Positions 1 to 9,281 of a DNA stretch of 64,000 nt are shown in pieces (position 1 is the first letter of the stretch; each line of letters opens with the position of its first letter). Made by a program: the position numbers and the translations under genes. The DNA is from Clostridiales bacterium S5-A14a (GTDB taxonomy: Bacteria; Bacillota; Clostridia; Peptostreptococcales; Anaerovoracaceae). Under the pieces are notes generated by a model. That model was not told where the DNA came from. It saw nothing but the letters and a program-made list of their open reading frames with translations, and did no database searches. The stretch covers positions 1-64,000 of the forward strand of contig JRNA01000015.1 in the NCBI GenBank assembly GCA_000758905.1, given 5' to 3'.

Positions 1-563
1 TAACATCACCAGTTCCACAAGGAAAAGATGCTGAGTTTAGAGATGAAGCAAACAAGGGAACATGGAAGTTCGAGAAGTACGACAGAGGCGAAGTAACAAT
101 AGACAACAAGGACGAACATGTAGTTGGAACATGGGTATTTGAGAAAGACCCAGAGCCAAAAACCTACAAGGTAACGCACGAGTTTAAGAGCGCTGACCCT
201 AACAAAGAATTACCAGACGAAGTGAAGAAGCTACTTCCTAGCAATCAGACTGGTAAGAAAGATGGAAGCAATGTAAATCCAACAGCACCTGCAAAGACAA
301 CAGTAGAAACAAAGGACGGAATATGGACCTTTGTAGGCTATGACGAGAAAGAAAAGACGATAGATGGAAAAGATGCTTACTTTGTAGGAACATGGAAGTT
401 CACACCTAAAAAAGTGGAATTTGATACAAAACAAAAGAATTCTAAAAATACCAGTCCAAATACAGGAGATACGGATTTTGCAACTCTTGAATTGATGATG
501 ATTCTTTTGGGAATGGCATCCGTGGGCATGCTCGTAAGAGTAAGGAAGCATATGACTGATTAA
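1..563 (+). CDS. LPXTG-like surface protein with SHIRT repeats (3' end, partial)
   Basis: This is the C-terminal part of a secreted, wall-anchored protein whose start lies before the window; the reading frame is open from base 3. The visible part shows the end of one SHIRT-type repeat (motif GTWKFEKY, then VVGTWVFE), a complete second repeat beginning YKVTHEFKSADP and ending GTWKFTPKKVEF, and a sorting signal: SPNTGD, a hydrophobic stretch and an RVRKH tail. SHIRT domains are known as rod-like spacers in long Gram-positive adhesins, so this is likely the stalk and anchor of an adhesin. The sorting motif is SPNTG rather than LPXTG, and the next gene has SPMTG, which suggests one sortase specificity for both. 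No sortase gene is in the window. Gta and aca codons are unusually frequent. Confidence 0.85.
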   Translation, partial: TSPVPQGKDAEFRDEANKGTWKFEKYDRGEVTIDNKDEHVVGTWVFEKDPEPKTYKVTHEFKSADPNKELPDEVKKLLPSNQTGKKDGSNVNPTAPAKTTVETKDGIWTFVGYDEKEKTIDGKDAYFVGTWKFTPKKVEFDTKQKNSKNTSPNTGDTDFATLELMMILLGMASVGMLVRVRKHMTD

Positions 564-622
564 AGCTGATTAAAATCGCAAGTTATATTTTGAAACAAAG
601 TAACACAGTTTCGGAACAAAGT

Positions 623-650
623 AGCACAGTATTAACGCTGTGCTATTTTG
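623..650 (+). terminator. Rho-independent terminator after the SHIRT protein
   Basis: A 7-bp perfect stem (623-629 pairs with 638-644, AGCACAG/CTGTGCT) has an 8-nt loop and is followed by a short T-rich run (ATTTTG). It lies 60 nt after the stop codon. Just before it are two imperfect 18-nt direct repeats (592-609 and 613-630, core AACAAAGTA-CACAGT). Confidence 0.6.
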
Positions 651-654
651 CTAT

Positions 655-790
655 CTGGCGCGCTCGGCGAGTGCACATTCTATCGGGTGGAAGTCCCGAA
701 TTCGCCTCGACTATGACTGCGACAATCGTAAAATTTGGCGTATAGGACAGAGTATGTGACACGCAAATATTTTGTGTTGAATTTCATAAG
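655..790 (+). other. Unassigned, structured-looking intergenic segment
   Basis: This gene-free, GC-richer patch sits between the two surface-protein genes. It contains a nested pairing: GGCGA near 676 with TTCGCC near 703, enclosing a TCGGG/CCCGA hairpin with loop TGGAAGT. A second pairing possibility follows (ATTTGGCGT with ACGCAAAT, about 733-770). The GGTGGAAGTCCC core resembles loops seen in group II intron domain I and other structured RNAs. No complete known family could be recognised. Confidence 0.3.
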
Positions 791-847
791 CGAGTTTGAT
801 AAAATAAAAACAATCAACTGAAACAAAATACAAGCTGGAGGGGGAAC

Positions 848-2515
848 ATGAATTTTAAAAAATTATTCTTAATATTCTTGTCGGTTATTTTTGCTACATC
901 AACTTTATTTGCCAGTGCTGAATCAGCTAGAGGTAATGTTTCATGTTCTGAAATTGTACCTCAGCAGGCATGGTACACTAAACTTATTAAGCTAGAAAAT
1001 TTGAAAAGCAAGGATGTTAACGGAACACTTAATTTTGACCTTGTGCCAGATAATAGTGCGAATAAAAAATACTTAAAGAGTAATGAGATTGATGAGATAA
1101 CAAAAGAACCAAGTGCAGTGGATGTTGTGCCTGGGCTTGTTGAACATTCATACAAGGTTCCTTTTAGTTCAAATGATTATGTAGACAAAAAATTCAACGA
1201 GCTTGCGTGGGCATTCGGGAGTGATAGCGAGCAGCCTTATGCTTTGTTCAACCATGCATTCCTCCACGAATGGGGTAGGATTGAAACCTCAACTAATACA
1301 TCAAGCTTTTCTGTCGGCAAATTAGACCCTAAACAATTTAGCAATCCAGAATTAGGAATGACTGCCGAAGAACAAAAAGACTATTATGAAAGCCAAGCTG
1401 ATGAATTGAAGAAAGACGAATACAAGCTTTCGTGGGGCGATGACCCGGATACAGATGGTGTCATGGGCTGGAAAAATAATTTTGGCACGGAGTATTATAA
1501 CTCAGAGGATCACCTATACGATTTCCTTGGGGCTTACGAATTTGGTTCTCAGTTCTTAAACGAATATGAGGATTTTAGAAAAGGCACATTTGATGTCGTT
1601 AATGAGTTCTCTCTAAGCAATAACATTGCCGTTAACTACACTTTAAAAATGACAACAAGACCGATTGCTATCAACAAAACATATGATGCACAGGGCAATA
1701 TAAAGACAATAGAGAAGCCTTTAATCCCGGCTAAAGATGCGTACAGCTTCATAGAAAAACATAATAAAAAGATAGCTGAAAAGCAAATTGTTAATTATTA
1801 TAAAAACAAGATATTCAGGTATAAATTGATAGAAAAACAATCTGAAGGGGTTGATTTGCCGTTACCAGAAAAGAATTTGATAGTTGATGTATTAGCTTAC
1901 GGTGGCAAGGATACTGAAATCTATGTCTTTGAAAATGAAAAGGAAGCAGATGAGTTTTATCAGAAAGTCTTAGATGAGCTTGATGAAAATACTCCTCTTG
2001 ATTTGACTCTTATAACTGGCAAAAATAAACTTCAGGCAACAAAGAAAGTACAGTTAATAAATGAAGCTGAAGCTACCAATGTGAATGTAAAGAAATCTTG
2101 GAAGGATGAGGACAACAAATATAGGCATAGACCTGAAAGTGTGACGATTAAGCTGTTAGCAGACGGCAAGGACACAGGCGCAAAGCTTGTCCTAAATGAA
2201 GGCAACAATTGGAGTGGTGTTTTTTCAGACTTGCCAAGAAAAAATCAAGATAAAGCTATTAATTATACTGTAGATGAGGAAAAAGTTGATAATTACAAGG
2301 TCCATATAACAGGTAACGCCGAGGATGGATTTGTGGTTACTAACACGCACTATGCTGACAACAAAACACCAGTTCCAGATAAACAGACTATTCCTAAAAA
2401 CAATAAAAGCCCTATGACAGGAGATAATTCTGTTGATATATTGCTTGCCCTGGTGGCGATGCTTGTATCATCTGGAATGATAACTATATTTATCCAAAAA
2501 CGTTTGACAAAATAA
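848..2515 (+). CDS. Cna-B domain, sortase-anchored surface protein
   Basis: This 555-residue protein has a signal peptide (residues 1 to about 24: Lys-rich start, hydrophobic core, then ASA). Next comes a roughly 400-residue region that matches no family I recognise, then a Cna-B/SpaA-like beta-sandwich (about 415-500, beginning VNVKKSWKDEDN and ending GFVVTNTH). The C terminus is a sorting signal: SPMTGD, a hydrophobic helix and QKRLTK. It is expected to be exported and wall-linked or built into a pilus-like fibre. The start is fixed by a strong GGAGGGGG site just before the ATG. The N-terminal part is rich in Lys, Glu and Asp and has no visible Cys after the leader except one near residue 32. 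An adhesin or structural role is inferred. Confidence 0.85.
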   Translation: MNFKKLFLIFLSVIFATSTLFASAESARGNVSCSEIVPQQAWYTKLIKLENLKSKDVNGTLNFDLVPDNSANKKYLKSNEIDEITKEPSAVDVVPGLVEHSYKVPFSSNDYVDKKFNELAWAFGSDSEQPYALFNHAFLHEWGRIETSTNTSSFSVGKLDPKQFSNPELGMTAEEQKDYYESQADELKKDEYKLSWGDDPDTDGVMGWKNNFGTEYYNSEDHLYDFLGAYEFGSQFLNEYEDFRKGTFDVVNEFSLSNNIAVNYTLKMTTRPIAINKTYDAQGNIKTIEKPLIPAKDAYSFIEKHNKKIAEKQIVNYYKNKIFRYKLIEKQSEGVDLPLPEKNLIVDVLAYGGKDTEIYVFENEKEADEFYQKVLDELDENTPLDLTLITGKNKLQATKKVQLINEAEATNVNVKKSWKDEDNKYRHRPESVTIKLLADGKDTGAKLVLNEGNNWSGVFSDLPRKNQDKAINYTVDEEKVDNYKVHITGNAEDGFVVTNTHYADNKTPVPDKQTIPKNNKSPMTGDNSVDILLALVAMLVSSGMITIFIQKRLTK

Positions 2516-2663
2516 ATTTGTGATAGCTTAGATGTGACTGCGTATGCCGGCACGTTGGCTGTGATTAGTGCATTTATTTCGTTGATGCTTTTGTTTTATC
2601 CGTCGTAGTGACAATAGGTGCTATACTTCGTTGGCATATAAATACAAATATAACAAAATATAG

Positions 2664-2720
2664 AATGACGCTCCAAAGAGATTTTGATAAAGAAATCATT
2701 TATGGGGCGTCATTTTATTC
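2664..2720. terminator. Bidirectional terminator between convergent genes
   Basis: A long imperfect stem pairs AATGACGCTCC (2664-2674) with GGGGCGTCATT (2704-2714, one G-U pair) and is followed by TTATTC. It sits between the plus-strand Cna-B gene and the minus-strand ATPase remnant, so it can end transcription from either side. Confidence 0.65.
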
Positions 2721-2722
2721 AA

Positions 2723-4024
2723 TTATGCTTCAAGAAAATCGTCCATTAGCAAAAAGTCTCTGATTCCAACGTAGTAAATTCCATACTCATCGTATCTTGG
2801 CACTATATTATCTCTAACAATAATAATTTTCTTAAAAGAATCGTCAATTCGTTTTAGAGAGTTTCTTTCCTGTTCTTTCTTTTCCTCGCTGTTTATAGCA
2901 AAAGCTGATTGAATATAATATCTGAGATTTCCTCTGTTAATAACAAAATCAACCTCTAATTGTACCCTTGTTGTTTTTCCCTCCACATTAGGAAAATATT
3001 CCACAACGCCCACATCAACATTAAATCCCCTTCTTAACAAGTCCTTGTAAATGATATTTTCCATAATATGCGTTTCTTCAACTTGTCTAAAATTCAATCT
3101 TGCATCTCTAAGATCAATATCAGCGAAATAGTATTTAAGTGGTGTAGAAAAATATTTTGACCTTTAATATCGTATCTTTTAGCAGCATACAAAACATAGG
3201 CTTTTTAAAAATATGTTAAATACTTTGAAATAGTATTATTTGATATATTTATCTTTTTTTTCCGAAGCATATCTATTAGATAGCTTAAGTGGATTTGTGA
3301 GTGAGCCTACTGCTAATGATACAAAATCTAGTAAAACTTCTAATACTTCCTCACTGTTTTTTATCTGATTTCGATCTATGATATCTTTAATATAGGTTTC
3401 TTCAAATAGTTCTTTCAAATATCTGCTCTTTTCCTCAAAAGTTTCCATTTCAAGTACAAATGGCATTCCACCACAAAGGACATAATCTTCCCATGTTTTA
3501 TCTTTATACTCGTAACAGCTACTCATCTCCGCAAATGGTAAGGGATATAAATGTATTTCATCTCCCCTATCTCAAAATTGTGTCAAAATGTCTTTAGAAA
3601 GGAGTTTTGAATTACTTCCGGTAACATAAATATCAAGATTTTTTCGTTTCATAAGTGAAAGTAATGTATCAACAAAAGTAATCTTTTCATACTCATCATC
3701 AATATATGGATTTTTTACCGACCTTGAAAATTGTATCTCATCAATAAAAATATAATATCTTTTATCACCACTTATATTATTTTTTATATATTCATTGAGC
3801 TTAAACAGATCTCTATACCCACTATTTTCGATGTCATCGAGAGCCATTTCAATAATTTGGTTTTCAGCTATATTATTTTCCAATAAATAATTCTTGTATA
3901 GTTCAAACAACAAATATGACTTACCACACCTTCTAATACCTGTGATAATTTTAATTCTTACGTTATCCTTTTTCTTAATCAGTTCATCTAAATATTGCTT
4001 TCTTTCTATAATCATATCACACAC
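2723..4024 (-). pseudogene. Decayed AAA ATPase (AAA_14/DUF4143 family)
   Basis: Read on the minus strand, three open pieces (4024-3572, 3526-3236, 3097-2723) plus untranslated links reassemble into one ATP-binding protein of about 430 residues. Piece 1 has Walker A (GIRRCGKS), Walker B (YYIFIDEIQ) and the sensor motif VTGSNSKLLSKD. Piece 2 carries the middle domain (VLCGGMPFVLEM). Piece 3 is the DUF4143 nuclease-like end (VQLEVDFVINR). At least four lesions are visible: a frameshift near 3570 (RGDEIHLYPLPFAE continues in another frame), one near 3245-3255 in an A-run, an in-frame TAA at 3205-3207, and a frameshift near 3150-3161. These proteins are common accessory genes in anaerobes. This copy cannot make the full protein unless the lesions are sequencing errors, which is unlikely for four. 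Confidence 0.85.
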
Positions 4025-4396
4025 CCATTTTCTGCGAATAATTTATATGTTTTGCCACACTTTTTATTCGCATATATTTTGTCACAGCTAAAGACTAATC
4101 GCAATCATAAAGAATAATTTACGTGGCATAATATGTTTTTTATTCCATCTTGTAGTTTTGATCTTTAATATCTCTTCTTTCACCATTAAGTTTATTGAGT
4201 TTTCACTAAAATAGTGATTAAGTGTTCTCCTTAATTCTATTACTCCCGCATAGACAAATTAAGCTTTATTAATAAATTGTAGGGTCTATAAGTAGAATAC
4301 TGTAGAATGCTGAGAAACCCTCTTTTTCTTGACTAAAAACCAGGCTGGATATATACTATACATAGGAGAATTATTTTTTGTTGAAAGAAGGTAAAA
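4025..4396 (+). other. 372-nt gene-free, AT-rich spacer
   Basis: This is the upstream region of the ATPase pseudogene (minus strand) and the promoter region of carD (plus strand). Apart from the carD promoter at 4329-4357 I see no gene, no clear terminator and no known riboswitch. The stretch 4080-4300 is simple AT-rich sequence. Confidence 0.5.
4329..4357 (+). promoter_or_regulatory. Sigma-A type promoter of the carD operon
   Basis: The -35 is TTGACT (4329-4334), followed by a 17-nt spacer and a -10 TATACT (4352-4357). It is close to consensus and lies 39 nt before the carD start. It probably drives the long carD-yacL-ispDF block. Confidence 0.75.
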
Positions 4397-4909
4397 ATGT
4401 TTAAAATCGGTGATAAAATTCTTTACCCTATGCATGGGGCAGGTATTATTGAGCGAATTGACCAAATTGAGGCTTTGGGTGAACTGAAGGATTACTACGT
4501 TCTCAAACTCGCAGTTGGAAATTTGGATGTGATGGTGCCTATTTCCTCAAGTGAAGAAGTGGGGATAAGACATATAGTCAGCGAGGAATTTCTGGAGCAG
4601 GTTTATGATGTTTTATCGGGCAAGTCTTCCGCAATGCCTAAGAACTGGAACAGAAGATATCGTGAAAACATGGACCTTTTGAAGACTGGTGATATTTTGA
4701 ATACCGCAGAAGTTGTCAGGAACTTGCTTAGGGTGGACAGGGTTAAGAAGCTTTCTACTGGAGAAAAGAAAATGCTGAAAAACGCGAGACAGATTCTTGA
4801 AAGCGAGATTGTACTCGTTGAAGGAGCAACTGCGGATGAAGTTAGCGCAAAAGTTGAATCTCAGATTATGATTGACTGGCATGACGAGGACTTAGTCGAA
4901 GAAGATTAG
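4397..4909 (+). CDS. carD: CarD/CdnL-family transcription regulator
   Basis: This 170-residue protein has an N-terminal RNA polymerase-interacting (CarD/TRCF RID) Tudor-like domain, recognised by FKIGDKILYPMHGAGII at residues 2-18 and YYVLKLAVGNLDVMVP at about 33-48. A helical C-terminal domain follows (about 65-155). Family members bind the RNA polymerase beta lobe and stabilise the open promoter complex, often at rRNA promoters. The length matches the family. The start follows GAAAGAAGG. It is the first gene after a strong promoter and is followed by yacL, a neighbourhood shared with other Firmicutes. Confidence 0.93.
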   Translation: MFKIGDKILYPMHGAGIIERIDQIEALGELKDYYVLKLAVGNLDVMVPISSSEEVGIRHIVSEEFLEQVYDVLSGKSSAMPKNWNRRYRENMDLLKTGDILNTAEVVRNLLRVDRVKKLSTGEKKMLKNARQILESEIVLVEGATADEVSAKVESQIMIDWHDEDLVEED

Positions 4910-5023
4910 TATTAGTAAAAACATACCCAATATGACTAAGAATTGACTTGATAAGACAAATTAGACTAATTAGTTTGAGTTGAATTTAATAAAATTTATA
5001 AAGAAAGGGGGTTTTCAATAGGG

Positions 5024-6136
5024 ATGATTAAAAAATTATTAAGAGTATTGCTTACTATTGTTGGTGCCTTCATGGGCTACGGGCTCTTCCTGCTTTGCAT
5101 ACAGTTTCTCAATTCCGCTGGAGTTGATGTTTTTCAGAAGTTTTCAAAAAGCGAAGTTTATGTAGCAGGATTATCTTTCGCAATTATTTTCGCAATTATT
5201 TTTTTCAGATTGACACCTCTAATTAGAAGAGGAAGTGTCAAAATGGCAGACAACATTGAAAGCGACTTGGCAGGTGTCTCTGCAAATGCAATCATTACGG
5301 GCACAGTGGGCCTTGTAATAGGTTTCCTTATAGCACTTCTTGTTAGCCAAATTTATGAAGCCATTATAGACGATCATTATCTCTACGCCGCAATAACCAT
5401 TGCAACATACATGTTTTTTGGATATATTGGCACGGTTATCGCCAAGAGCAAGGGCAAAGAGATTGTTGACAGTTTCTTGCTACCTCGAAAGACATTTGAA
5501 GAGAAACTCTTCTCGAAGGGTAAGAAAAAGTCTGAGGGAACGCCTAAGATTCTTGATACTAGCGTAATTATTGATGGTAGGATTGCTGAAATCATGAAGA
5601 CTGGATTTCTTGAAGGGCAGGTTGTAATTCCAGAATTTGTACTTGTAGAACTCAGACATATTGCTGACTCGTCGGATTCACTCAAGAGAGTGAGGGGGCG
5701 AAGAGGATTGGATATACTGAACAAAATACAGGTGGATTATGGCATAGAAATTTACAACACCGATTCGGAAAAATCCATTAAAGAGATCCCAGAAGTTGAT
5801 GTTAAACTGCTAAAACTTGCGCAGATTATTGGTGGTAAGGTTGTAACAAATGATTTTAATTTGAACAAGGTTGCGACTATAAACGGTGTTGAAGTCTTGA
5901 ATATCAATGAACTTGCCAACACGCTAAAACCTGTTGTTATTCCAGGCGAGGAAATGACGGTTAATCTTGTAAAACAGGGTAAGGACAGCAGCCAGGCAAT
6001 TGGATATCTGGATGATGGCACTATGATTGTCGTTGAGGATGGACGAGGAAAGATAGGCAAGACTGTAGATATTGGTGTAACAAGTGTTTTGCAGACTGCT
6101 GCTGGAAGAATGATTTTTGGAAGGTTGAAGAAGTAG
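5024..6136 (+). CDS. yacL: Membrane PIN-TRAM domain protein (YacL-like)
   Basis: This 370-residue protein has four hydrophobic segments in its first 145 residues. A PIN nuclease-fold domain (about 173-290) carries acidic residues in ILDTSVIIDGR, VLVELRHIAD and VVTNDFNLNK, and a TRAM RNA-binding domain follows (about 305-365, VIPGEEMTVNLV). The family is known in Firmicutes and Actinobacteria next to disA/ispD. The order PIN then TRAM suggests a membrane-bound RNase, but the substrate is not established. A strong AAAGGGGG site precedes the ATG. It lies just before ispDF, as in Bacillus. Confidence 0.93.
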   Translation: MIKKLLRVLLTIVGAFMGYGLFLLCIQFLNSAGVDVFQKFSKSEVYVAGLSFAIIFAIIFFRLTPLIRRGSVKMADNIESDLAGVSANAIITGTVGLVIGFLIALLVSQIYEAIIDDHYLYAAITIATYMFFGYIGTVIAKSKGKEIVDSFLLPRKTFEEKLFSKGKKKSEGTPKILDTSVIIDGRIAEIMKTGFLEGQVVIPEFVLVELRHIADSSDSLKRVRGRRGLDILNKIQVDYGIEIYNTDSEKSIKEIPEVDVKLLKLAQIIGGKVVTNDFNLNKVATINGVEVLNINELANTLKPVVIPGEEMTVNLVKQGKDSSQAIGYLDDGTMIVVEDGRGKIGKTVDIGVTSVLQTAAGRMIFGRLKK

Positions 6137-6175
6137 AACACCCTGTTATTTGTGAGGGGAAAATCCAAATTCAAG

Positions 6176-7438
6176 ATGTATAGAGACAGAAAGATAGCGC
6201 TTATAATCGCTGCTGCGGGCAGTGGAACGAGATTGGGATATAGTCTTCCCAAACAATTTATAAAGATGGAAGGCCTCGGTGACATGTCACCTCTACAAAA
6301 ATCGATTCTGACTGCTGGTCTAGTGGACGAAATAGACGAGATTGTTGTTGTTACAAACTCTGAATATGTTGAATTGACACATGAGCAGATTGCTGAAAAA
6401 GCAAATGCTCATTCTTCAAGTGACACAAAATCCGAGGACGATGAGAGGACGCAATCCTCAGATAACGATTATGTTTTGGACAAATTTCAGATAGCCGCCA
6501 ATAATGAGAAACGAGGCAAGAATATTGCAGTCATTGAGGGTGGAGATTCCAGACAAGAGAGCACTTCTCGAGGAATCGGATTTGCCCTGAGAGATAAGCC
6601 TGAGAAATATCTAGTTTTAATCCATGATGCTGCAAGGCCTAATGCTTCGCCGGATTTATACAGAAGAGTTATCAAAGAAACTTTCGAAAAGGGCGCCGTC
6701 GTTCCTGCTATTAGAGTTAAGGATACAATAAGGGATGTCAAGTTCGGATCGCTGAATAGAGAGGATTTAAGGGCAGTTCAGACACCACAGGGGTTTGCTG
6801 GTGAAGTTATCATGAGCGCAGTCAAAAATGCTGAAGAAAAGTGCTTTGTTGGCACAGACGATGCGAGCCTGGTGGATTTTATGGGATTACCAGTGCACAC
6901 TGTCCTCGGCTCGGAGTCTAATGTCAAAATCACGAATCCTGAGGATCTTTCGAAGACGGTTTGCGTTGGTTCAGGATATGATGTTCATGCGTTTGCAGAA
7001 AATAGAAAACTGATTCTCGGTGGGGTTGAAATACCATTTGAAAAAGGTCTTTTGGGCCATTCTGATGCGGATGTTTTGACTCACGCACTGATGGATGCAA
7101 TTCTTGGAGCCATGGGAGAGGGCGACATCGGTCTTTTGTTCCCTGATACAAATGCTGACTACGAAGGGATTTCGAGCATTGAACTACTCAGGAGAGTCAG
7201 CACTCTGATGGAGAAAAAGTTTTACACGCTCGAGAATGCTGATATCACTGTGATTTGCCAGGCACCTAAGATAAGGCCATATATTGATGATATGAAAAAG
7301 AATTTGGAAGGTGTGCTCGTCCCGAGAAATGGCATTAACATTAAAGGAACAACGACAGAAAGGCTCGGATTTGAGGGAAGGGGCGAAGGAATAGCTGCAA
7401 GCGCCACTGTTTTGCTCTCAAAACCTTCGTGGAAATGA
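6176..7438 (+). CDS. ispDF: Bifunctional IspD-IspF (MEP pathway)
   Basis: This fusion of two isoprenoid enzymes carries 2-C-methyl-D-erythritol 4-phosphate cytidylyltransferase in its N-terminal half and 2-C-methyl-D-erythritol 2,4-cyclodiphosphate synthase in its C-terminal half. IspD shows [10 protein letters not shown] and PKQF near the start, then GGDSRQES and HDAARP. IspF starts at about residue 262 with the metal site GYDVHAF, then [15 protein letters not shown] and [18 protein letters not shown]. The MEP path supplies isopentenyl diphosphate. The ATG at 6176 is preferred; an in-frame GTG at 6152 would add eight residues but has no good ribosome site. IspD carries an acidic, Ser-rich insert of about 25 residues (about 80-105) absent from typical IspD. 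The frame is continuous between the halves. Confidence 0.94.
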   Translation: MYRDRKIALIIAAAGSGTRLGYSLPKQFIKMEGLGDMSPLQKSILTAGLVDEIDEIVVVTNSEYVELTHEQIAEKANAHSSSDTKSEDDERTQSSDNDYVLDKFQIAANNEKRGKNIAVIEGGDSRQESTSRGIGFALRDKPEKYLVLIHDAARPNASPDLYRRVIKETFEKGAVVPAIRVKDTIRDVKFGSLNREDLRAVQTPQGFAGEVIMSAVKNAEEKCFVGTDDASLVDFMGLPVHTVLGSESNVKITNPEDLSKTVCVGSGYDVHAFAENRKLILGGVEIPFEKGLLGHSDADVLTHALMDAILGAMGEGDIGLLFPDTNADYEGISSIELLRRVSTLMEKKFYTLENADITVICQAPKIRPYIDDMKKNLEGVLVPRNGINIKGTTTERLGFEGRGEGIAASATVLLSKPSWK

Positions 7439-7526
7439 ATTTCGCGAAATGCCAATCTGCCGACCTAATGATAGGAATTTTTAAAATAACTAGACTAAAG
7501 AAAAATAGATAGATGAGGAGAAATTT

Positions 7527-9281
7527 ATGAGATTATCAGAGATGCACCTTAAAACACTTAGAGAGGTACCAAGCGAAGCTGAACTTGCGAGCCATATTTT
7601 GCTTCTGCGAACGGGTATGATTCGAAAACTCGTTTCAGGTGTTTATGGATTTATGAACATGGGATATAGATCTGTGCGTAAGATTGAGGACATCATAAGG
7701 CAGGAGATGGATGCTAAGGACGGCCAGGAAATTTTGATGTCTGCGGTTCAACCAGCTGAACTCTGGGAAGAGTCGGGCAGATGGTATGCTTATGGGCCGG
7801 AGCTCTGGAGACTTAAGGACAGAAATGGCAGAGACTTTTGCCTAGGTCCAACGCACGAAGAGATATTTACTGACATTGCAAGGGCGGACATTACCTCGCA
7901 CAGGCAGCTACCTGTTAATCTCTATCAAATTCAAACAAAATACCGTGATGAGGCAAGACCTCGTTTTGGACTTATGAGAAGCCGTGAATTTATCATGAAG
8001 GATGCCTATTCCTTTGACAAAGATGATTCGGGACTTGATGAGAGCTACAAGAAGATGTTCAATGCTTACGAGAAGATTTTTAAAAGGTGTGGACTCGATT
8101 GCAGACCTGTAGAGGCTGACAGTGGTGCAATTGGAGGGAGCAACTCTCATGAGTTTACTGCGATTTCTGAGGTTGGAGAGAGTGAGATAGCATTTTGCGA
8201 GTCATGTGATATGGCTGCGACTCTTGAAAGAGCTGCGACTGTAGATGCGAAGCCTACTGGATCCGAGAATGATTTTCTCCTTCTGGAGGATGTTCACACA
8301 CCTGATTCTAAGACCATTGAGGAAGTTGCAAAATATCTCGGAATTACAGAAGATAAGACGATGAAAGCTCTGCTCTTTGTCACATACGATGAAGAGGGCA
8401 ATAAGGACAAGTATGTTGCTGCATTCGTTCGAGGCGATAGAGAGCTGAATATGACAAAGCTAATCAATGCTTTGAATATTCCGGAGCACGCAATTGAGTT
8501 TGCTGACGAGAAAGAAATGTCGGCTGAGACAGGCTGTGTCGGAGGATTTACAGGACCTATCGGACTGCACGACTGTATTGTAGTTGTTGACAGTGAACTT
8601 CCAGATCAGGTAAACCTTGTTGCAGGGGCTAATAAGCCTAACTATCACACAAAAAATGTCAACTATGGCAGAGATTATAAAGCGGATATTCTGGTTGACC
8701 TCAAAACTTTGAGAGAGGGAGATCCATGCCCTGTTTGTGGTAAGCCAGTAAAGACTGCTAGAGGCATTGAAGTCGGTCAGGTATTCAAACTTGGGACCAA
8801 ATATTCCGAAGCGATGGGCGCTTATTATAAAGATGAAAACCAAAAAGAGAAACCTATAGTTATGGGTTGCTATGGCATAGGTGTTACAAGGACTCTTGCA
8901 GCGGTTGTTGAACAGCATCACGACGAAAACGGTATAATTTGGCCGATTTCAGTTGCCCCATATCACTGCATTATAACTCTTATCAATCCAAAGGATGACG
9001 TTCAGAGTGAACTTGCAGAATCAATTTACACTAGCCTTCAGGGTATGGGAGTTGAAGTCTTGCTCGATGATAGAGCCGAAAGACCAGGTGTCAAGTTTAA
9101 AGATGCCGACCTCCTTGGAATTCCAATAAGAATTACCGTTGGAAAACTCGCAGGCGAGGGACAGGTTGAATATAAACTGAGACGTGATGAGGACAAAACA
9201 GCTCTCTCCGCTGAGCAGGCAGTTGCAGCGGCCTCGCAGATCGTATCTGAAGAAGCGGATGGTCGCATATATTTGAAATAA
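7527..9281 (+). CDS. proS: Prolyl-tRNA synthetase (bacterial type with editing domain)
   Basis: This 584-residue class II synthetase charges tRNA-Pro. It shows motif 2 (YRDEARPRFGLMRSREF, about 132-148) and an INS editing domain (about 225-390), which removes Ala-tRNA-Pro and is typical of the long bacterial form. Motif 3 is GVTRTLAAVVEQ (about 451), followed by the anticodon-binding domain (about 475-570). The ATG follows a GAGGAG site. In the Bacillus arrangement gltX occupies this place between ispF and cysE; here gltX is elsewhere (58-59.7 kb). The last base of the stop codon is the first base of the next start. Confidence 0.96.
   Translation: MRLSEMHLKTLREVPSEAELASHILLLRTGMIRKLVSGVYGFMNMGYRSVRKIEDIIRQEMDAKDGQEILMSAVQPAELWEESGRWYAYGPELWRLKDRNGRDFCLGPTHEEIFTDIARADITSHRQLPVNLYQIQTKYRDEARPRFGLMRSREFIMKDAYSFDKDDSGLDESYKKMFNAYEKIFKRCGLDCRPVEADSGAIGGSNSHEFTAISEVGESEIAFCESCDMAATLERAATVDAKPTGSENDFLLLEDVHTPDSKTIEEVAKYLGITEDKTMKALLFVTYDEEGNKDKYVAAFVRGDRELNMTKLINALNIPEHAIEFADEKEMSAETGCVGGFTGPIGLHDCIVVVDSELPDQVNLVAGANKPNYHTKNVNYGRDYKADILVDLKTLREGDPCPVCGKPVKTARGIEVGQVFKLGTKYSEAMGAYYKDENQKEKPIVMGCYGIGVTRTLAAVVEQHHDENGIIWPISVAPYHCIITLINPKDDVQSELAESIYTSLQGMGVEVLLDDRAERPGVKFKDADLLGIPIRITVGKLAGEGQVEYKLRRDEDKTALSAEQAVAAASQIVSEEADGRIYLK

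Noticed and set aside
690-730. Cobalamin riboswitch-like GGTGGAAGTCC core
   Set aside because: The required downstream GCCACTG-type box and paired architecture are not seen, and the next gene is a surface protein. Left as an unassigned structure.
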